Source of the DNA: Tetracladium setigerum | Lineage: Eukaryota; Ascomycota; Leotiomycetes; Helotiales | Direction: 5' to 3' | Length of the DNA: 64,000 nucleotides | NCBI GenBank assembly: GCA_031472005.1 | Contig: PZJY01000004.1 | Coordinates: forward strand, 904,556-968,555 | Shown: positions 1-12,058 of the stretch, piece after piece | Numbering within the stretch: position 1 is the first letter of the stretch | Layout: each line of letters opens with the position of its first letter | Program-made: the position numbers and the translations under genes | Notes under the pieces: model-generated | What the model saw: only the letters and a program-made list of their open reading frames with translations | Told to the model about the DNA's origin: nothing | Databases searched by the model: none

Positions 1-410
1 GAATGGAGAGCCTCAGCCCACGCCATCACCAGACTTGATCGACTGGCTGCGAACCAGCGGACGTGTGATTGTGGCTGCTTTATCCCAACCTTAATGCAAA
101 ACCTGTTTTGCCTCCCATCAGCTCAGCTGCAAAGCTGTGAAACATATTTGAGGAGAAGAGGACAGCTAATTCATATTCAATGCAACCCTTTCCAATAGTT
201 CTGTCTAATAATAAAACCTCTGTCAGAAATCGAGTGCTCTCAGGTGAGCGCATCTCCTGGGTATATCTGATCACGCTAGTCTCTGTATTTACTTCTCTGC
301 ACATCTGTACACTCTCCTGAACATCGTCATTAATCCAACAACTTCAAACTGACCAGGCCACTTTACTACACGGAATCTGAGGCCATCTTTGGTGCCTCTT
401 CTCCTCTGGG
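1..410. other. intergenic, no gene seen
   Basis: Left-edge spacer upstream of the HeLo-like gene. Only a 74-residue open frame on the minus strand without recognisable features is present. It presumably holds the promoter and 5' leader of the gene that starts at 411. Confidence 0.5.
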
Positions 411-2133
411 ATGGTTCTGGGAGAGTTGGATCAATTCGGCTCTGCCGGTGCAACCGCCCTATCGCTCATTCTCATCGAAGTTGTCAAAACGGGCAGAGCG
501 TACATCAAGGACGTTGCTAATTGGAGCGAAGATGTATTCAAGCTTGGACTGCGCATGTCTACTGCAATAGACCGAACGGATACCATCCGAAATATCTATT
601 TCGGGGCAACGGAAGGAACTCAGGCTTCGATTCAGCAGGCTGGCGATGCTCCATTTCCAATCTTTGACAAACTGAAGCCCGAAACCAAGGTGAATGTCAT
701 CGCTCTCATGCAGCAATACCATGATGTTGTGCTCTTGAAGTATACAACTTTGCATGCTGCATACAATCTCGCTTCCTCGCAGGAGGACCCAACATCCACG
801 AGCCAGAAAAACAAGATACTCCAGCCCTCCTGGATCTTTGGAGGCAAGAAAAAAGTACAAGAAATGATTGGCGAATGCGAGCAATGGAACGATAAGCTGT
901 TCGAGATCATTCAAATCTATATAATGGAACAATCCCTTCAGCTCCTCGCAGCCAAATCGGTCCCGTCTCTGCCATCTGGGTTCAATAAGCTGAAGACTAA
1001 TAGCGATGTGAAGGCTTTGGGTTTGAGCGAGGAGATGGATCTCATCCAAATTTCAGAAGATGGAGACACAGGATGGAAGGCGCTTGCAAAGTTTACTCGA
1101 ATCGTTTTCGATGACGAATCTCGCGCATATCTAAAATCAGGAACATTCGATGGCCGACGGGTCATGGGAGAATTCAAAGTCTTCCAACCACAGGGTAAAG
1201 ACTACCAAAACTCAGGTTTCGCTGAGCCAACCAAAGAAGTTTTAGAAAGAATTCGTCTTTTAGCAGTTCTACTAAGTCGACAACACTCGATACGCTCACG
1301 TCTTCTCCGCTGTACTGGTTTCTACCACGACGAAATTAGCCCATCTTATGTCTTTATCCTTGAATACCCTCGAGGCCGTCTGCAGTCGCCTATCCCCCTC
1401 GAAGCTATTCTCTCAGGGAAACGGAAGTGCAAAAAGCCACCTCTCGAGTCTCGGCTCAAGCTTGCTCTTACCCTCGCAATCGCCCTGTTTCAATTCCATA
1501 CCGTAGGCTGGGTACACAAGTCCTTCAAGAGCAGCAACATTCTTCTCTTTCCCAGCGAACCCAACGACGTCCTCTGCCCTTCTGACCTGACTGAACCCTG
1601 GCTTGCAGGTTTTGAGTACGCACGTCAAGACCCTGGCTTTTCCGAGGAACTGCCCCTCCAAGGAATCGACGTTGCGAACGATATATATCGACACCCTGAC
1701 CGCTGGGGTCAACCTACACGTAAATTTGGCAAGATGCACGACATATACTCTCTTGGCATTACACTTCTCGAAATTGGTATGTGGCAGGACATCAAAAGAT
1801 TCGATGCATATGGTTTTACGAGAATTGAGCGTAGGGAACGCTTCGATATTCAGGCGCTGTTCGTGCAGCAGGCGAGTGACAAGTTACCGTTCATGGCGGG
1901 GACAGCATATGCAGATGTTGTTGTTAAGTGTCTTACAGGGCAGTTCGACAACTCTGAGCTGGAGGAGGGCCAGGGTGGTATCGGTTTGGAGGAGCTCTAC
2001 AGGAAGCAAGTACGTATTGATCAATGCCGCATCTCCTCTTTTTACAGTTTTTATTTTATATTTGATTACATTTCTTTATTCTAATCGTGCCCAGATCATC
2101 GGCGGCTTGAGAAGAGTGAGTGAGCGTTTATGA
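411..2133 (+). CDS. HeLo-like helical domain plus pseudokinase protein
   Basis: Two exons, 411-2009 and 2095-2133, give about 545 residues; the 85-bp intron has a GTACGT donor and a CTAAT branch site before CCAG. Roughly the first 190 residues are helical and resemble the HeLo/HeLo-like domains of fungal cell-death proteins. Residues about 260-545 match the fungal kinase-like domain often attached to them (DUF7580 type). It is a pseudokinase: the catalytic loop HRD is WVHKSFKSSNIL, so the base Asp is lost, and the DFG position reads LAGFEYAR. Such proteins usually act in heterokaryon incompatibility or regulated cell death, and the neighbouring HET relic fits that setting. The kinase-like part is clear. 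The HeLo label is a weaker, pattern-based call. Confidence 0.75.
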
Positions 2134-2505
2134 GAAAGTAACCTAGCTTAAATCATAAGAAAAGGGAACTTCTCGTGCACGCTACGATAATTACTGCGAT
2201 GTTGACTTGGAATCACACCAGTTCAATATCCCTTGTCAGCTGTCTCCCTCTGACGGCCTGTCCCTGCATCAGCCCATGGCATAGCACTCCCCAGCAAGTT
2301 GAAATTTCAAGTCCGGTGGAAGCGGTTAAGACTGGTCTCTTCCCTCATCCACCTCCCTCAGGACAAAAGCTACATCCGCACCCTGTAAGACAGCAAGCCA
2401 ATCGCCTTCCTTTAGAGCTCCTGGTCCAATTCCAAATTACTCCTTCTGAGTGAAGAAGAACTTTCTCTTTTTGCACACATGAGCCATTGAGTCTCGATAG
2501 CGTTT
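2134..2505. other. intergenic spacer between convergent genes
   Basis: This 372-bp stretch separates the 3' ends of the HeLo-like gene and the HET relic. One short open frame is present, with no homology I recognise. It probably holds two terminator regions; no specific signal was identified. Confidence 0.4.
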
Positions 2506-3483
2506 CTATCGGCCCTCATTCAATGACTCCGGCACCCACCGCTCCTGTAGGATAGCTGGATCTCCTTCGCTCCCGAAGAAAGCTCTTTCCCAGTACGCTG
2601 CTGCATCTACCTTGAGATTAAAACAATCCACTTCGCCCATACTTTTACCATTGACCCACGTCGTTATATATGCTTCATAAAGACTGCTGTTGAGATCTGG
2701 AAGCGCGTAGCCTGATCCTGCGAACTCACTGAGCAGCTGAGGATATGGCTTGCCAGCCTGATGAACTCTCACGAGGCCTGAAGAAAGCAAAATTGCAGCA
2801 AAAGGATTGTTATCCCAAAATTTATGAACTAAAAGCGAGTCTGGACCATAAACTTCGTCGGGTGGCAAAGAAAGATCGAAGGACGAGGTGTCAAGTAGGG
2901 TGCTATGTACAACTATTCTGGACACGACAAGTCTGCGGACGATCAACCTGTCTTTATTGGCAGAAGGGGTGATCATAGCATCTCGATTTGCGGAAGTGAA
3001 GTGGTTAGTTGAATAGAGTCCTAGAATTGGAGTACCAATGTACTGATCCCAGCGCGGAACCCAACTGAGAATGGGAAGGGGCAGTGAGCTGTCAGTAGCG
3101 TGTTGTACAGCAGTCAAAATCTGCGAAACGAAGACCTTTGAAGTATTGCTGTAGATCGTTGCCTGTTTGTTCTTCTCCTAGTTATCCTATTGATTGATAC
3201 AGAGGGCATCCGCCCACAGCCTCCTGTTGTTCCCAAACCCGCGGAATTTCTGCGGTGCATCCCGTAGGTTTGAAGTGACGGATACTGGTTTGCCATCACA
3301 GGTGATGAACGCTTTGCTAGACTTATCGCCCCAGACGTATGATAATGCGGTATATTCTGGGGAATTCTGAACGTTGAAGATCTCAAAGCTGCACGCCAAG
3401 GTGTCTGGATCTGATCCTGGCTCGAGATTGATGAGCTTGATGGATGTTTGTGTTGGGAGTTGGTGGTCCTGATACGGCTCCAT
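2506..3483 (-). pseudogene. HET-domain protein relic with in-frame stops
   Basis: Starting at ATG 3483, the product opens as a heterokaryon incompatibility (HET) domain: SPEYTALSYVWGD, then LWADALCINQ. Immediately after CINQ the same frame has TAG at 3187-3189 and again at 3178-3180. It then continues as EKNKQATIYSNTSKVFV, the expected HET sequence, and stays open to 2506. The stretch between KVFV and the usual SWVPDW-type segment (here ILSWVPRWDQ) is almost absent, so the core of the domain has been deleted. Both stops are one C-to-T change from CAG, and both CAG codons are plausible from the family consensus, as expected for RIP or cytosine deamination. I call it a decayed allorecognition gene. 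A very unusual intron is the less likely alternative. Confidence 0.8.
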
Positions 3484-3750
3484 TTTCCAAGATTATAGTC
3501 CTCTCTGTTGGTGCGTAATGTAGTTCTAATGACTAAGATATGAATGTTCTGAGTGAGATGAAGTCTTTTCTTCGAAGCTGACGAAGCGACCGATGAACAT
3601 GCTCACTAGTTGGGCAAGCCAGGGTTATGAGCCTGAATCACATGATACTATAAATAGCCCACATTAAGAGAAGACCGCAGCCGAGCTGTTGATAAGCTTT
3701 ATAATATATAAACTATATGGCAAAGATAAGTAGTATCTGAACTGTTGGAG

Positions 3751-5900
3751 TCAAAGCACGATACCCTCTTCAGTCATGCTTCCGTTGCTTAGCCTTGGCA
3801 CATCTTCCCATTGCCTCCGTACCTCACTTACTTCTAGCTTTGCTTCGCCAACAGCAAATACAGCCGTAATTATTGTGATAGATATCTCATCTTGATTATT
3901 GCCAGGGACCACTTCTGCCTTCAGTGTAGGTATTAATGTTCGAGAAACGATCAAATTCGTGTTCGCATCTGGCTTCAGCACCTCTCCCCTGACTTCCACG
4001 GCGCTGCTAGATGATGAAAGCCCCAAGTTACGCACCCCACTCGCACCTGCAGATGAAATAATCAGTGCAGCCGTCGACGACTCAAATATACCTTCTGCAG
4101 AGACAGAATCTGATTCAGCATCATTTTCCCAGCCGAGTGCTTGAAGCGCAAGTCCATCCGTCTTTCTTCGTCCAAAAATCGCGAACCCACCCTCGACGGC
4201 CAAGATCCCACAATCTGCGTTCTTCTTTCCTGTGATTTTATGAATTCGAACATGCCAATTAGGCCATCTTTGTGTGGGCGGAACCAGTGTCGTTTCAACG
4301 TTCAGACTCGATGCCCGTGAAGGTTTCCATCTACTGATCAGCACGGCTACCTTCTCCCTTATTCCTTTTCCCATGACATCAACAGACAACACACTTGTCT
4401 CTTCGCTCTTCCATCTCACTTTCCACGTCTCGCCAGCATCTTCACTCAACGCGAGAGTGCTATCAGGGGCCATTTGCTGGATTAATGGGCCAGTCGGCAC
4501 ACTGAAGCCAAAGGAGGACGAGTATGCCATTTTGGCGTATTTTGCTTCTGTCGCTTTGAGCGGCCAGCCACAATACTGGCCTGACGAGAGGAGAAAATGA
4601 TGAGCCCCCGAATCAACTAGTATATGCCTCGGTTTTTCCAAAACCACTAGTTCAAGCACACCATTTGCAGATGAACCAGGCAGTGCCTCTTCCTCAACTT
4701 TCCAAAAATCGTGGGACGCTGGCAAGGCCATCATGCAGAAGGTTTTCATGCACCAGTAAGGACTCTGAGGAGAGTTGTAGTCTTCGCTCATGTACATGGT
4801 TGGGTAGCAGAAGCCAATGTTGAGGGTTCCGTCCTGGTAGAATATTTCGGGCTTTGAAGCCCAGTAACGAAGATGCCGCAGAAGTAGGCCTTTGACGACT
4901 CCACGGGTCAATGGAGAAGGGAGTTCGACTTCAGCCATTGCGATTGCGGCCCAGAAACCCCCCATTGCAAAACGATACGTCAGACTTCTGCCAAAAGGTA
5001 TAGACGCTCCTGTGAGCGGAGAAGTAAGCATTCTAATCCAACAGCAAAGAATGGACGAAGCAATACTTCATGGGGGCAATACTCACCATCGGCATCGAAA
5101 TATCTCCAAAACTCCACCGCAAACTCCCTCGCCCTCTGCTCAAACCCTGCTACTCTTTCTGGATCTAGATCCCTCGCATAACGTACATAACACAACTGAC
5201 TAAATTGTATCGCAAAACTACCAGAATAATAATCCATCTGACGCCCCTTTTCATCCCAATTCCCATCGCTTGCCCACCCACCCCCAACATAAAAACTATC
5301 CAGCACCCTCAAATCTGCATTCATACTCGCCTTCAACTCCGCATAAGGAACTCCACAGCATTTCACCAATGCTAAGTTCGCCATCACGCGAAACCAAAGC
5401 CAATTCGTCTGCGGGAACATCTTCCCATTCACAGATTGCAAGTACCGCGTGATATCTCCACGCCTTTTGATATCATACGGATCCTTTGAGCCTTCTTTCC
5501 CAAGAAATGTAGTAGGAGCAGCCAGCAGCGCGTAAGCAAGGATCTCAACCTCTACCATTCTTTGATCCATATCATTGACATCACCCCAATACTCCTCGTT
5601 CCCTGGTGAAGGATCACATCCCACAGCCAAACCACTGATCCATTTTTCAAGTCTTGGATCGATCTTCTCATCTGGTGATTTCGCGGCGAGAAGCGCACCG
5701 ATCGCCCAGAGTGGACGAGCGAATCCCTCTAGTTGCGCTGCCGTTTCGTCAAAATGCGTGCCTGTGCTGATCGGAAGGCGAATTCGTGCGCCATTTGGTG
5801 ATTGGTATTTTGTGAGAGGAGTTAGGAGAGAGTAGACGGCTGTGGTGAGGTCTGAGTGTGTAATGAAAGGGTTGTCTGAGAATCCTGGAAGGGGAGGCAT
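3751..5900 (-). CDS. DUF2264 family protein
   Basis: Exons 5900-5087 and 5009-3751 encode about 690 residues. The start is ATG 5900 (MPPLPGFSDNPF), chosen because it opens the conserved domain. The domain is unmistakable: GARIRLP, QLEGFARPLW, DQRMVEVEI, QTNWLWFRVMANLAL, DSFYVGGGWASDG, then across the intron DADGASIPFGRSLTYRF and SEDYNSPQSPYW. The 77-bp intron has a GTGAGT donor, and splicing restores Gly in DADG. DUF2264 proteins are uncharacterised as far as I know. They look like alpha/alpha-barrel carbohydrate enzymes, and I recall the bacterial relatives lying in polysaccharide utilisation loci. No signal peptide is seen, so it is probably intracellular. The neighbouring MFS carrier, regulator, GH88 and GH5 genes suggest a role in glycan breakdown. 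Confidence 0.92.
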
Positions 5901-6646
5901 TGTGAGGCAAAGCACGTGATTGTTGAGATTGGAGTTTGGGTTGGGATATCAAAACTACTTTGCCCGTGGGCACTTGGTGAACTTACCCAGTACTTTACAT
6001 AGTAGATTTACAGGTCATTTTAGTTTGAAATATTAGAACTCTGGATTTCCCCGTCCCGTTCAACCCCGCCAACAGTACCCCACTAGCACTTGGCTGGGGG
6101 CGCCGGGAAGAGGGAAAAGTCTCGGGTCAACTGAATCCGGTGAAATACGAGCAGGAAACAGTGGGGTTTGTATTCTACCCGTCGCCGCTGCCTAGTCCGG
6201 GTTTTCAAAATACGCATTTGCGAACTTCTCAGTCTACCTGCAGCAAGCACATATTTGGACACGAAGGTCGTCAGTGCATAATTTCAAAACCCGGGTGGGT
6301 TGGGGCTAAGGGGAAACTTTGCGCATCATCTTGGGTCATCTTCTGCTGTAATAAGTCTTATGAAAGCTCGTCTTATAATAACCAATTATTATTTATAAAC
6401 TAGATACATATTGTACAACATACTTGCAAACGGTTATTACAAGGAGTGGGTTTTGGGAAACAACCTACGTTGAAGATACAGGATTTCAGTGGTTTTGTGT
6501 AAATTAATGGTTTAACATTCAGATGAGTTGATATATAGACTTCATAACTGTCGAGAAAGACGCTGTAGAACACTCTGGCTACGATCGTAGTGCGCATCAT
6601 AATTTTCATATGAGAGTTGTCATTCAACACATTCAACACTTCATCA
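5901..6646. other. intergenic, probable promoter of DUF2264 gene
   Basis: This 746-bp stretch lies between the DUF2264 start and the 3' end of the MFS gene. A GC-rich patch at about 6050-6120 includes repeated GGGG/CCCC runs. No open frame resembles a protein. Confidence 0.45.
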
Positions 6647-8524
6647 TTACGACTTGACCTCCATGTGTGTGGAGTCATCACCAAGCTTCTCTTCGTCCAC
6701 AACCATGACTTCAGCAGCAGCTTTCTGGTCATCACGTCTCTGCAGATATTGTCCGAGTATGAACAGGATATAGACCATAGAGACAAAGACCACTTCGACG
6801 GCGTAGCCTTTCTTCCATCTTGGTGCTGGAATGAATGTTAGCACGTCAATTAAAATAAATTCGTAGGTTGATGAGCATACCTTCAAGAACAGGGAAAACT
6901 GCAATTGGATAAAAAGAATAAATTCCCCATCCTACAGTAAGCTGTTTCGCATTAGCTAAGGTTCGGTAATGAGACGGTGATTGGGCATATTACCATTGCT
7001 CCCGTTGTAAATGCTCTGGCTTCGGCGTCATCCTTCATGATGATGTTCACCCAGGGAATCAGAATAGGGGTAACTGCAGCGGTGAACCCCAGCATGAAAG
7101 ATGCCACGACTAGACAAGTTAGCTTTCTACCACTTTGCGAATAAATTGTCAACGAACTTACAGTGAAGTCCGACTGGTACATTCCAAATGAGCAGAACCA
7201 CGATCGCGAAAAGTGTACATCCTTGGACGACAGTCATGACGGCCCACAGTGGATAAACCATGCACAGGGAAGTTGCTAGAATAGTGACCACAACTGAAAC
7301 GGCTGAAACGGCCGTAGGAATAGTGTTGATCTGTGGAATGGTCCATTTGTGGCCACCATGCGCAGCTTCATACTTCAACCAGAGTGACATTTGTCCAGTA
7401 GGGTACGAAGAAGACAAGAAGCTGAGAATGGGTCAGCCAAGCAAGCTGAATTGATGCCAGAAGTGTGACTTACAATGTATAACAGAGAATGGCAATGTAG
7501 AAGTGCCACTTGGTAAAGACTCTTTTGACGAGCCTCCAGCTCAAATTCCTGCTTTCTTGTACACCTGCATCTCGCATACGACGCCTAGCCAGAAGATGCT
7601 GCTCCTCAGTAAACCACCAAGGTTTCTTACTTGAAGGAAGCCCAGGGAATATGAAGTAACCGAGAATTGCTAGTGGCAGGCTGATGCATCCATCAATGAT
7701 AAAGAGCCATCTCCAGCCTGCCATACCTCCAACACCATCGAGGTTGGTGTATGCAGCTGCTTGAAGATAACCACCAAACATGACGGCCAGATTATTGGAG
7801 ATATACCAAATACCTGCACGCTTGAAAAGCTCTTCAGGTCGGTACCACGATGACATAACGTACAGAGACCCAGACGCAACTGGTGTTTCAAGAACACCCA
7901 GCAGAAATCTTGTTCCATAAATTGTTTGCGCGCTGTCAAGTCGGGCTTGAGCAAAGGTCAAGATGGACCATAGAACTTCCATCGTAGGTATGAAATATGG
8001 TGCAAGTTTGGGTCGTGAGAGGATCAACATTGAGGGAATTTGACAGATCAGGTATCCGATATTGTAGAAAGTGCCGAAGAGGGAGTACCTGAAGACATGT
8101 TAGCATCAAAGATGTATTTCTAGTTTGTTTGCGAAACACACTGATTTCCATTCAACTGCAAGTCCTCTTTCATGCCAGAAACGTAAGCATTGTTGATATT
8201 AGACTGATCGAGCCACTTTAGAAAAACTGTAAAAAAAATTAGCATGATAGATTCACGGATGGATGGATAAATGGAGGCAGGTCTAGACATACATGCAACC
8301 GAACAGAAAGTAAGAAGGAAAGCATCCAACTTTCTCAACATCGTCTTCTCCTCTCTGCTGTAATGACTGGGATACCAATCAAAGAGATATAGCCACGCCG
8401 TCTTGTAAGAACGAACGGGGGCCTCGTTGGCCGATGAGCCAGGAACTACATCATTGAGATTATCTGAACTACCTGTGCTGGTAGTCGTCGTGGCGTGAGG
8501 CACGCGGTTGACTGTGGACGTCAT
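6647..8524 (-). CDS. MFS transporter, anion:cation symporter (Liz1/Dal5-like) family
   Basis: Seven exons (8524-8293, 8226-8142, 8088-7474, 7421-7162, 7109-6994, 6941-6881, 6825-6647) join in frame to 515 residues, typical for the family. Diagnostic motifs are LKWLDQSNINNAYVSGMK after helix 1, TFYNIGYLICQIPSMLIL, GVLETPVASGSLYVMSSWY and EAPRWKKGYA. These place it in the ACS family of the major facilitator superfamily, which includes fungal allantoate, nicotinate and pantothenate permeases and also bacterial hexuronate carriers. It should be a proton-coupled importer of an organic anion at the plasma membrane. Next to GH88 and DUF2264, uronate or a uronate-bearing oligosaccharide is an attractive substrate, but this is inference. 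Intron 5 uses the CAG before CTTACTGTAGG, because the later TAG would break frame. Confidence 0.9.
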
Positions 8525-9240
8525 CTGGTCGATATTGTCTGCTTCTGAATGGCTTGACCAAGAGATTCGACAAATGATTTCCGTCGATGATATTTTCGAG
8601 TCTACAACAGACTTGACATGTTGGGCAAAAGGGCGGTATCTATACTTTATCGACTGATCGTGAGTGATAGTGGCACGGGTGTTGGAGATGACCAGACGTG
8701 GTGCATCAAAGGTGGAGGAACAGTTCGTCCCATCCGGGGTAGTTGTGTGGAGAGCTAGAAAACAAGTTCAACCGAGCCTGGGGAGCGCTAGGGTCCCTTG
8801 TAGATGTGGGGATATCAGAAGAAGCTATGGCGGGCATCGGGGGAGCTCATGGCCGATCCATTACCCGAGGTTATTCAGGTTTTTTCCAGCCAAGGCTCAC
8901 CAAAAGCGGGCATGATCAGGTATTACCCATGTGAGCACTAAACTTCGCACCGAAAAGGGAATACAATAATGCTGGGGGCTAGAATATTGTTTGGAACAAA
9001 CAACAAGCTTTGGTGCTCGGGGAGATGGGAATTTGGATACATCTTGGCAAAGTCTAGCTAAATGCTTGGCAATGTTTGTGGCGGCCTTGGATTCGAGGTG
9101 GAGATCAAATCTCGCTTAGCTCGCTTCCATTCCCCTGGTGTCAACGTCCTTAACAAGCAGCAGCAAAAGCAATACAGTACAGTAGCTGCCTCCGGATTCC
9201 CTATCGATTTTGCAAAGCACCGAAGTTCCATGCCAATTTT
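8525..9240. promoter_or_regulatory. bidirectional promoter region of MFS and regulator genes
   Basis: This 716-bp spacer separates the divergent starts of the MFS carrier (8524, minus) and the Zn2Cys6 regulator (9241, plus). Several CGG/CCG triplets occur (for example near 8730 and 8835-8870) and could bind Zn2Cys6 factors, but no site of defined spacing is convincing. Confidence 0.4.
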
Positions 9241-11961
9241 ATGGAACATGCGTACGGCTCGCTCTCGGATATGGGTGACCGGATGCAGGCAGGCTCGTCG
9301 GCAGTAACCGAGGAAGACAGCAACCCCGCATGCCAGTCTTGTCGTCGACGCAAGTTGAAATGCCAAAGAGAGAGTCCAAGCTGTTCTCAGTGCATCAGGC
9401 TGGGTGAGTTGATTCGAGTTTCAATTTCCGGATGTCTCCTGACAGATCGTGTAGAGGTAGAATGTGTTTACTCCTCGACAAAGAAACCAGGAATGAGAAG
9501 TGGGGCGGTTGAAGCCTTGAACAAAAGACTGCGTGAGTAGACACAACATTCAGATACTTCTCATCTTGGTTCAACGAACTGAACCCACTAGAAATATTGG
9601 AAGACATCGTGCTTCGTGATGATGGGAATCACAACAAAACACAGACGAACACCTGGGATGATCCACGACAAGACAGGAGAGATCCGCTCTTACAGGTCTC
9701 CCAAGTTCTCATCAAGGAACTCCAAAAGCTCACTTCTTACTCAATTGATGATCATCCAAACACCTCACTTGGCCTTGATCATCAGAGAAAGAGGAGACGT
9801 CTAGAAACAGACCATGGCGATGACTCTCAGAATAGCGTTGAGGATGGGAGCAATCTTCTTGGCTCGCTTCCCCAGCCTGAGATCTTGAGTCTCATCATAG
9901 ACAAATATTTTCGAGTACTCCAACACTGGATACCATTTCTTCATCAAAAACGCTTCGAGAGTAAATTGAAAGACACCAGCAAAAAGGAACGAAATGCTGT
10001 CGTCTTGCATGCAATTACCTGTGCCACTCTAAGATTTGTGAGGAGAGAAGATCACGGCATGAACGAGCTTGAGATTTCGAATCAGGTGCGGAATTCGAGG
10101 CAAGCTGTCATGCTGACTGCCCTATGTCGACCCTCCTTGGAGAATTTGCAAGCTCTGGTTATCATATCATTCGATCACATTGGCCGTGGAGATGTTGAGA
10201 AGGCATGGGCTTTGATTGGATCTCTGACAAGAACCGTAGAATACCTCCGCCTCACGAAGGAGCCAGAAGAGCATCAGCGTCGGCCGTTACGAAGACCGTT
10301 GACTCTTCTTGAACCTACAAATGACTGGACCGAAATTGAAGAGAGAAGACGACTATTTTGGAACATCTTCCTCTTAGATCGCTATTGCTCTATCACGACG
10401 GGATGGAACACTAGTCTGACATCTGATGACGTGCATCGAAAACTACCCTGTGATGGGGGTCTGTGGCATAGAGAGGAGCCGTCCGACACGCCTTTCTTCG
10501 GTATCTGGAACAAATCAGCCGCCAAAATTGGCAATTCAATTGCCTTCATCCCGGCACATTATCCAACACCAGATGAGATTGAACATGATAATGTGAGAAG
10601 TCCTGGAGTTGCATCAAATGCCGCCATTGTCGATACATCGAAGTTAGGAGCTTTTGCATATTGTATCGAGGCTACCGAATCACTTAGTCAAGTTACTACG
10701 TTCTTCCTTCAGCAAAGGATCGACTTCCAAAACAGGCGTGAAGTGAGAAGTTGGCTTACCAGGTTCAAAGAGCTGGATTTAAGACTAGTACAGTAAGGAT
10801 ATCCATACCTTGCAAGTAACTACTCTGGCCAAACCCCTCGCTGATAACTTACTGATAGCTGGAAAATGTTCCTTCCACAGCAATGGAAGGATTCGAATAT
10901 TTCTCGAGATCTCTCATTCGTCGATATGGACCCGAATCTCACCCTTGCACATTTAACTCACAATACTTCGATGATATTGCTTCATCAACACATCGCATAT
11001 CCCCCGCCTGACTGGAATGATCTTGTCAAGCTCCCAAGTTCGTGTAGTGCTGAAACTTGCCAGCTGGCATCAATCGAGACCTCGGCAATCTGTCAGAAGT
11101 ATCTCAAGTATACAGAGAATGGGATTGTGAACAGCCAGTTTGCACTCTGTGTTTTTATCGCGGGCCGAACACTCCTAGGTGGGTGTAATTCGATCTACCG
11201 TACATCTTTATGCTAATGTATATTGTAGTCAATTGGAGATTCTATAATTCAGAGCTTTCTCCCGAGTTCTTTAGCTTAGTTGACTGTCTCTATGAGATGT
11301 CTCGAAGGTGGCAAAGTTACGAACTGGTCGAACAACAGATTTCGCCAAATGGAAAAGGATCTGATATCGCTGCACAATATGCGATGCAACTCGAAAGTTT
11401 TCACACCTCGTTTTTAAATCAACCCCAGTTCTGTATGAATGTCCTCGGATACGCTCAAGATTCTGCTGGTCGTACGGTAGACAGTCTACTGCCATCCATG
11501 TTCTCCGCATCCCCAACCTCGCCATATTCAATCCAATCACCATCCCAACTTCAGCAAGCAGCAAATTTCTATAATAATAATTCTGGGCCCAGCATGAATC
11601 GACCAGGAAATCATTCCAATACTGCCCAGCGATCTACCGGAATGGGCGATCCCAGATATCCCATCGAAACATCATCCCCCAAAACGTGGTGAGAACGCCA
11701 CAAGGAACCATCGGTAACCTAGGAAATCACGGATGGCAAAACTTCCAAAATAACCAAAGTGTGGGAATGACCTCCAACACTCACATTCCCCACAACAATA
11801 CACAACCAAATATTGATTACGATTCCGTGTCAGTGGACGACGAATTGACAGCAATGTCTAATGCCCTTCTCGGCCAACAGTTCATGGAAATGGACAGAGT
11901 GATCACATATGATGGGACCAATTTCGCAATTGATTTGGATGGGTGGCCCAGTATGAACTGA
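9241..11961 (+). CDS. Zn2Cys6 transcription factor with fungal-specific middle domain
   Basis: Exons are 9241-9403, 9455-9532, 9592-10792, 10859-11178, 11229-11688 and, tentatively, 11760-11961, giving about 807 residues. Cysteines 31, 34, 41, 48, 51 and 58 form a perfect C-x2-C-x6-C-x6-C-x2-C-x6-C cluster; the last one is created by splicing intron 1. The middle region (FRVLQHWIPFLHQKRF, RRRLFWNIFLLDRY) is the fungal-specific transcription factor domain (Fungal_trans). The C-terminal tail is Asn/Gln rich and ends in a conserved-looking block (LTAMSNALLGQQFMEMD). At 11690 the frame meets TGA. Either a 71-bp intron (11689-11759) is removed, or one base is missing and VVRTPQGTIGN is coding. It lies inside the putative glycan cluster and is the obvious candidate local regulator. 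Confidence 0.88.
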
Positions 11962-12058
11962 AGTATCGATATGTTTGTGTTTGTCATAGGCTGTGGTCAC
12001 CAGATCACGACAGCGAAAGTCTTTGCAAATGAAGTCAAACTGTTCTATTGTTCTACAT

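Noticed and set aside
11689..11722. 34-bp intron in the Zn2Cys6 gene at the C-terminal frame change
   Set aside because: Too short for a fungal intron, and it does not restore the downstream frame; the 71-bp alternative or a missing base does.
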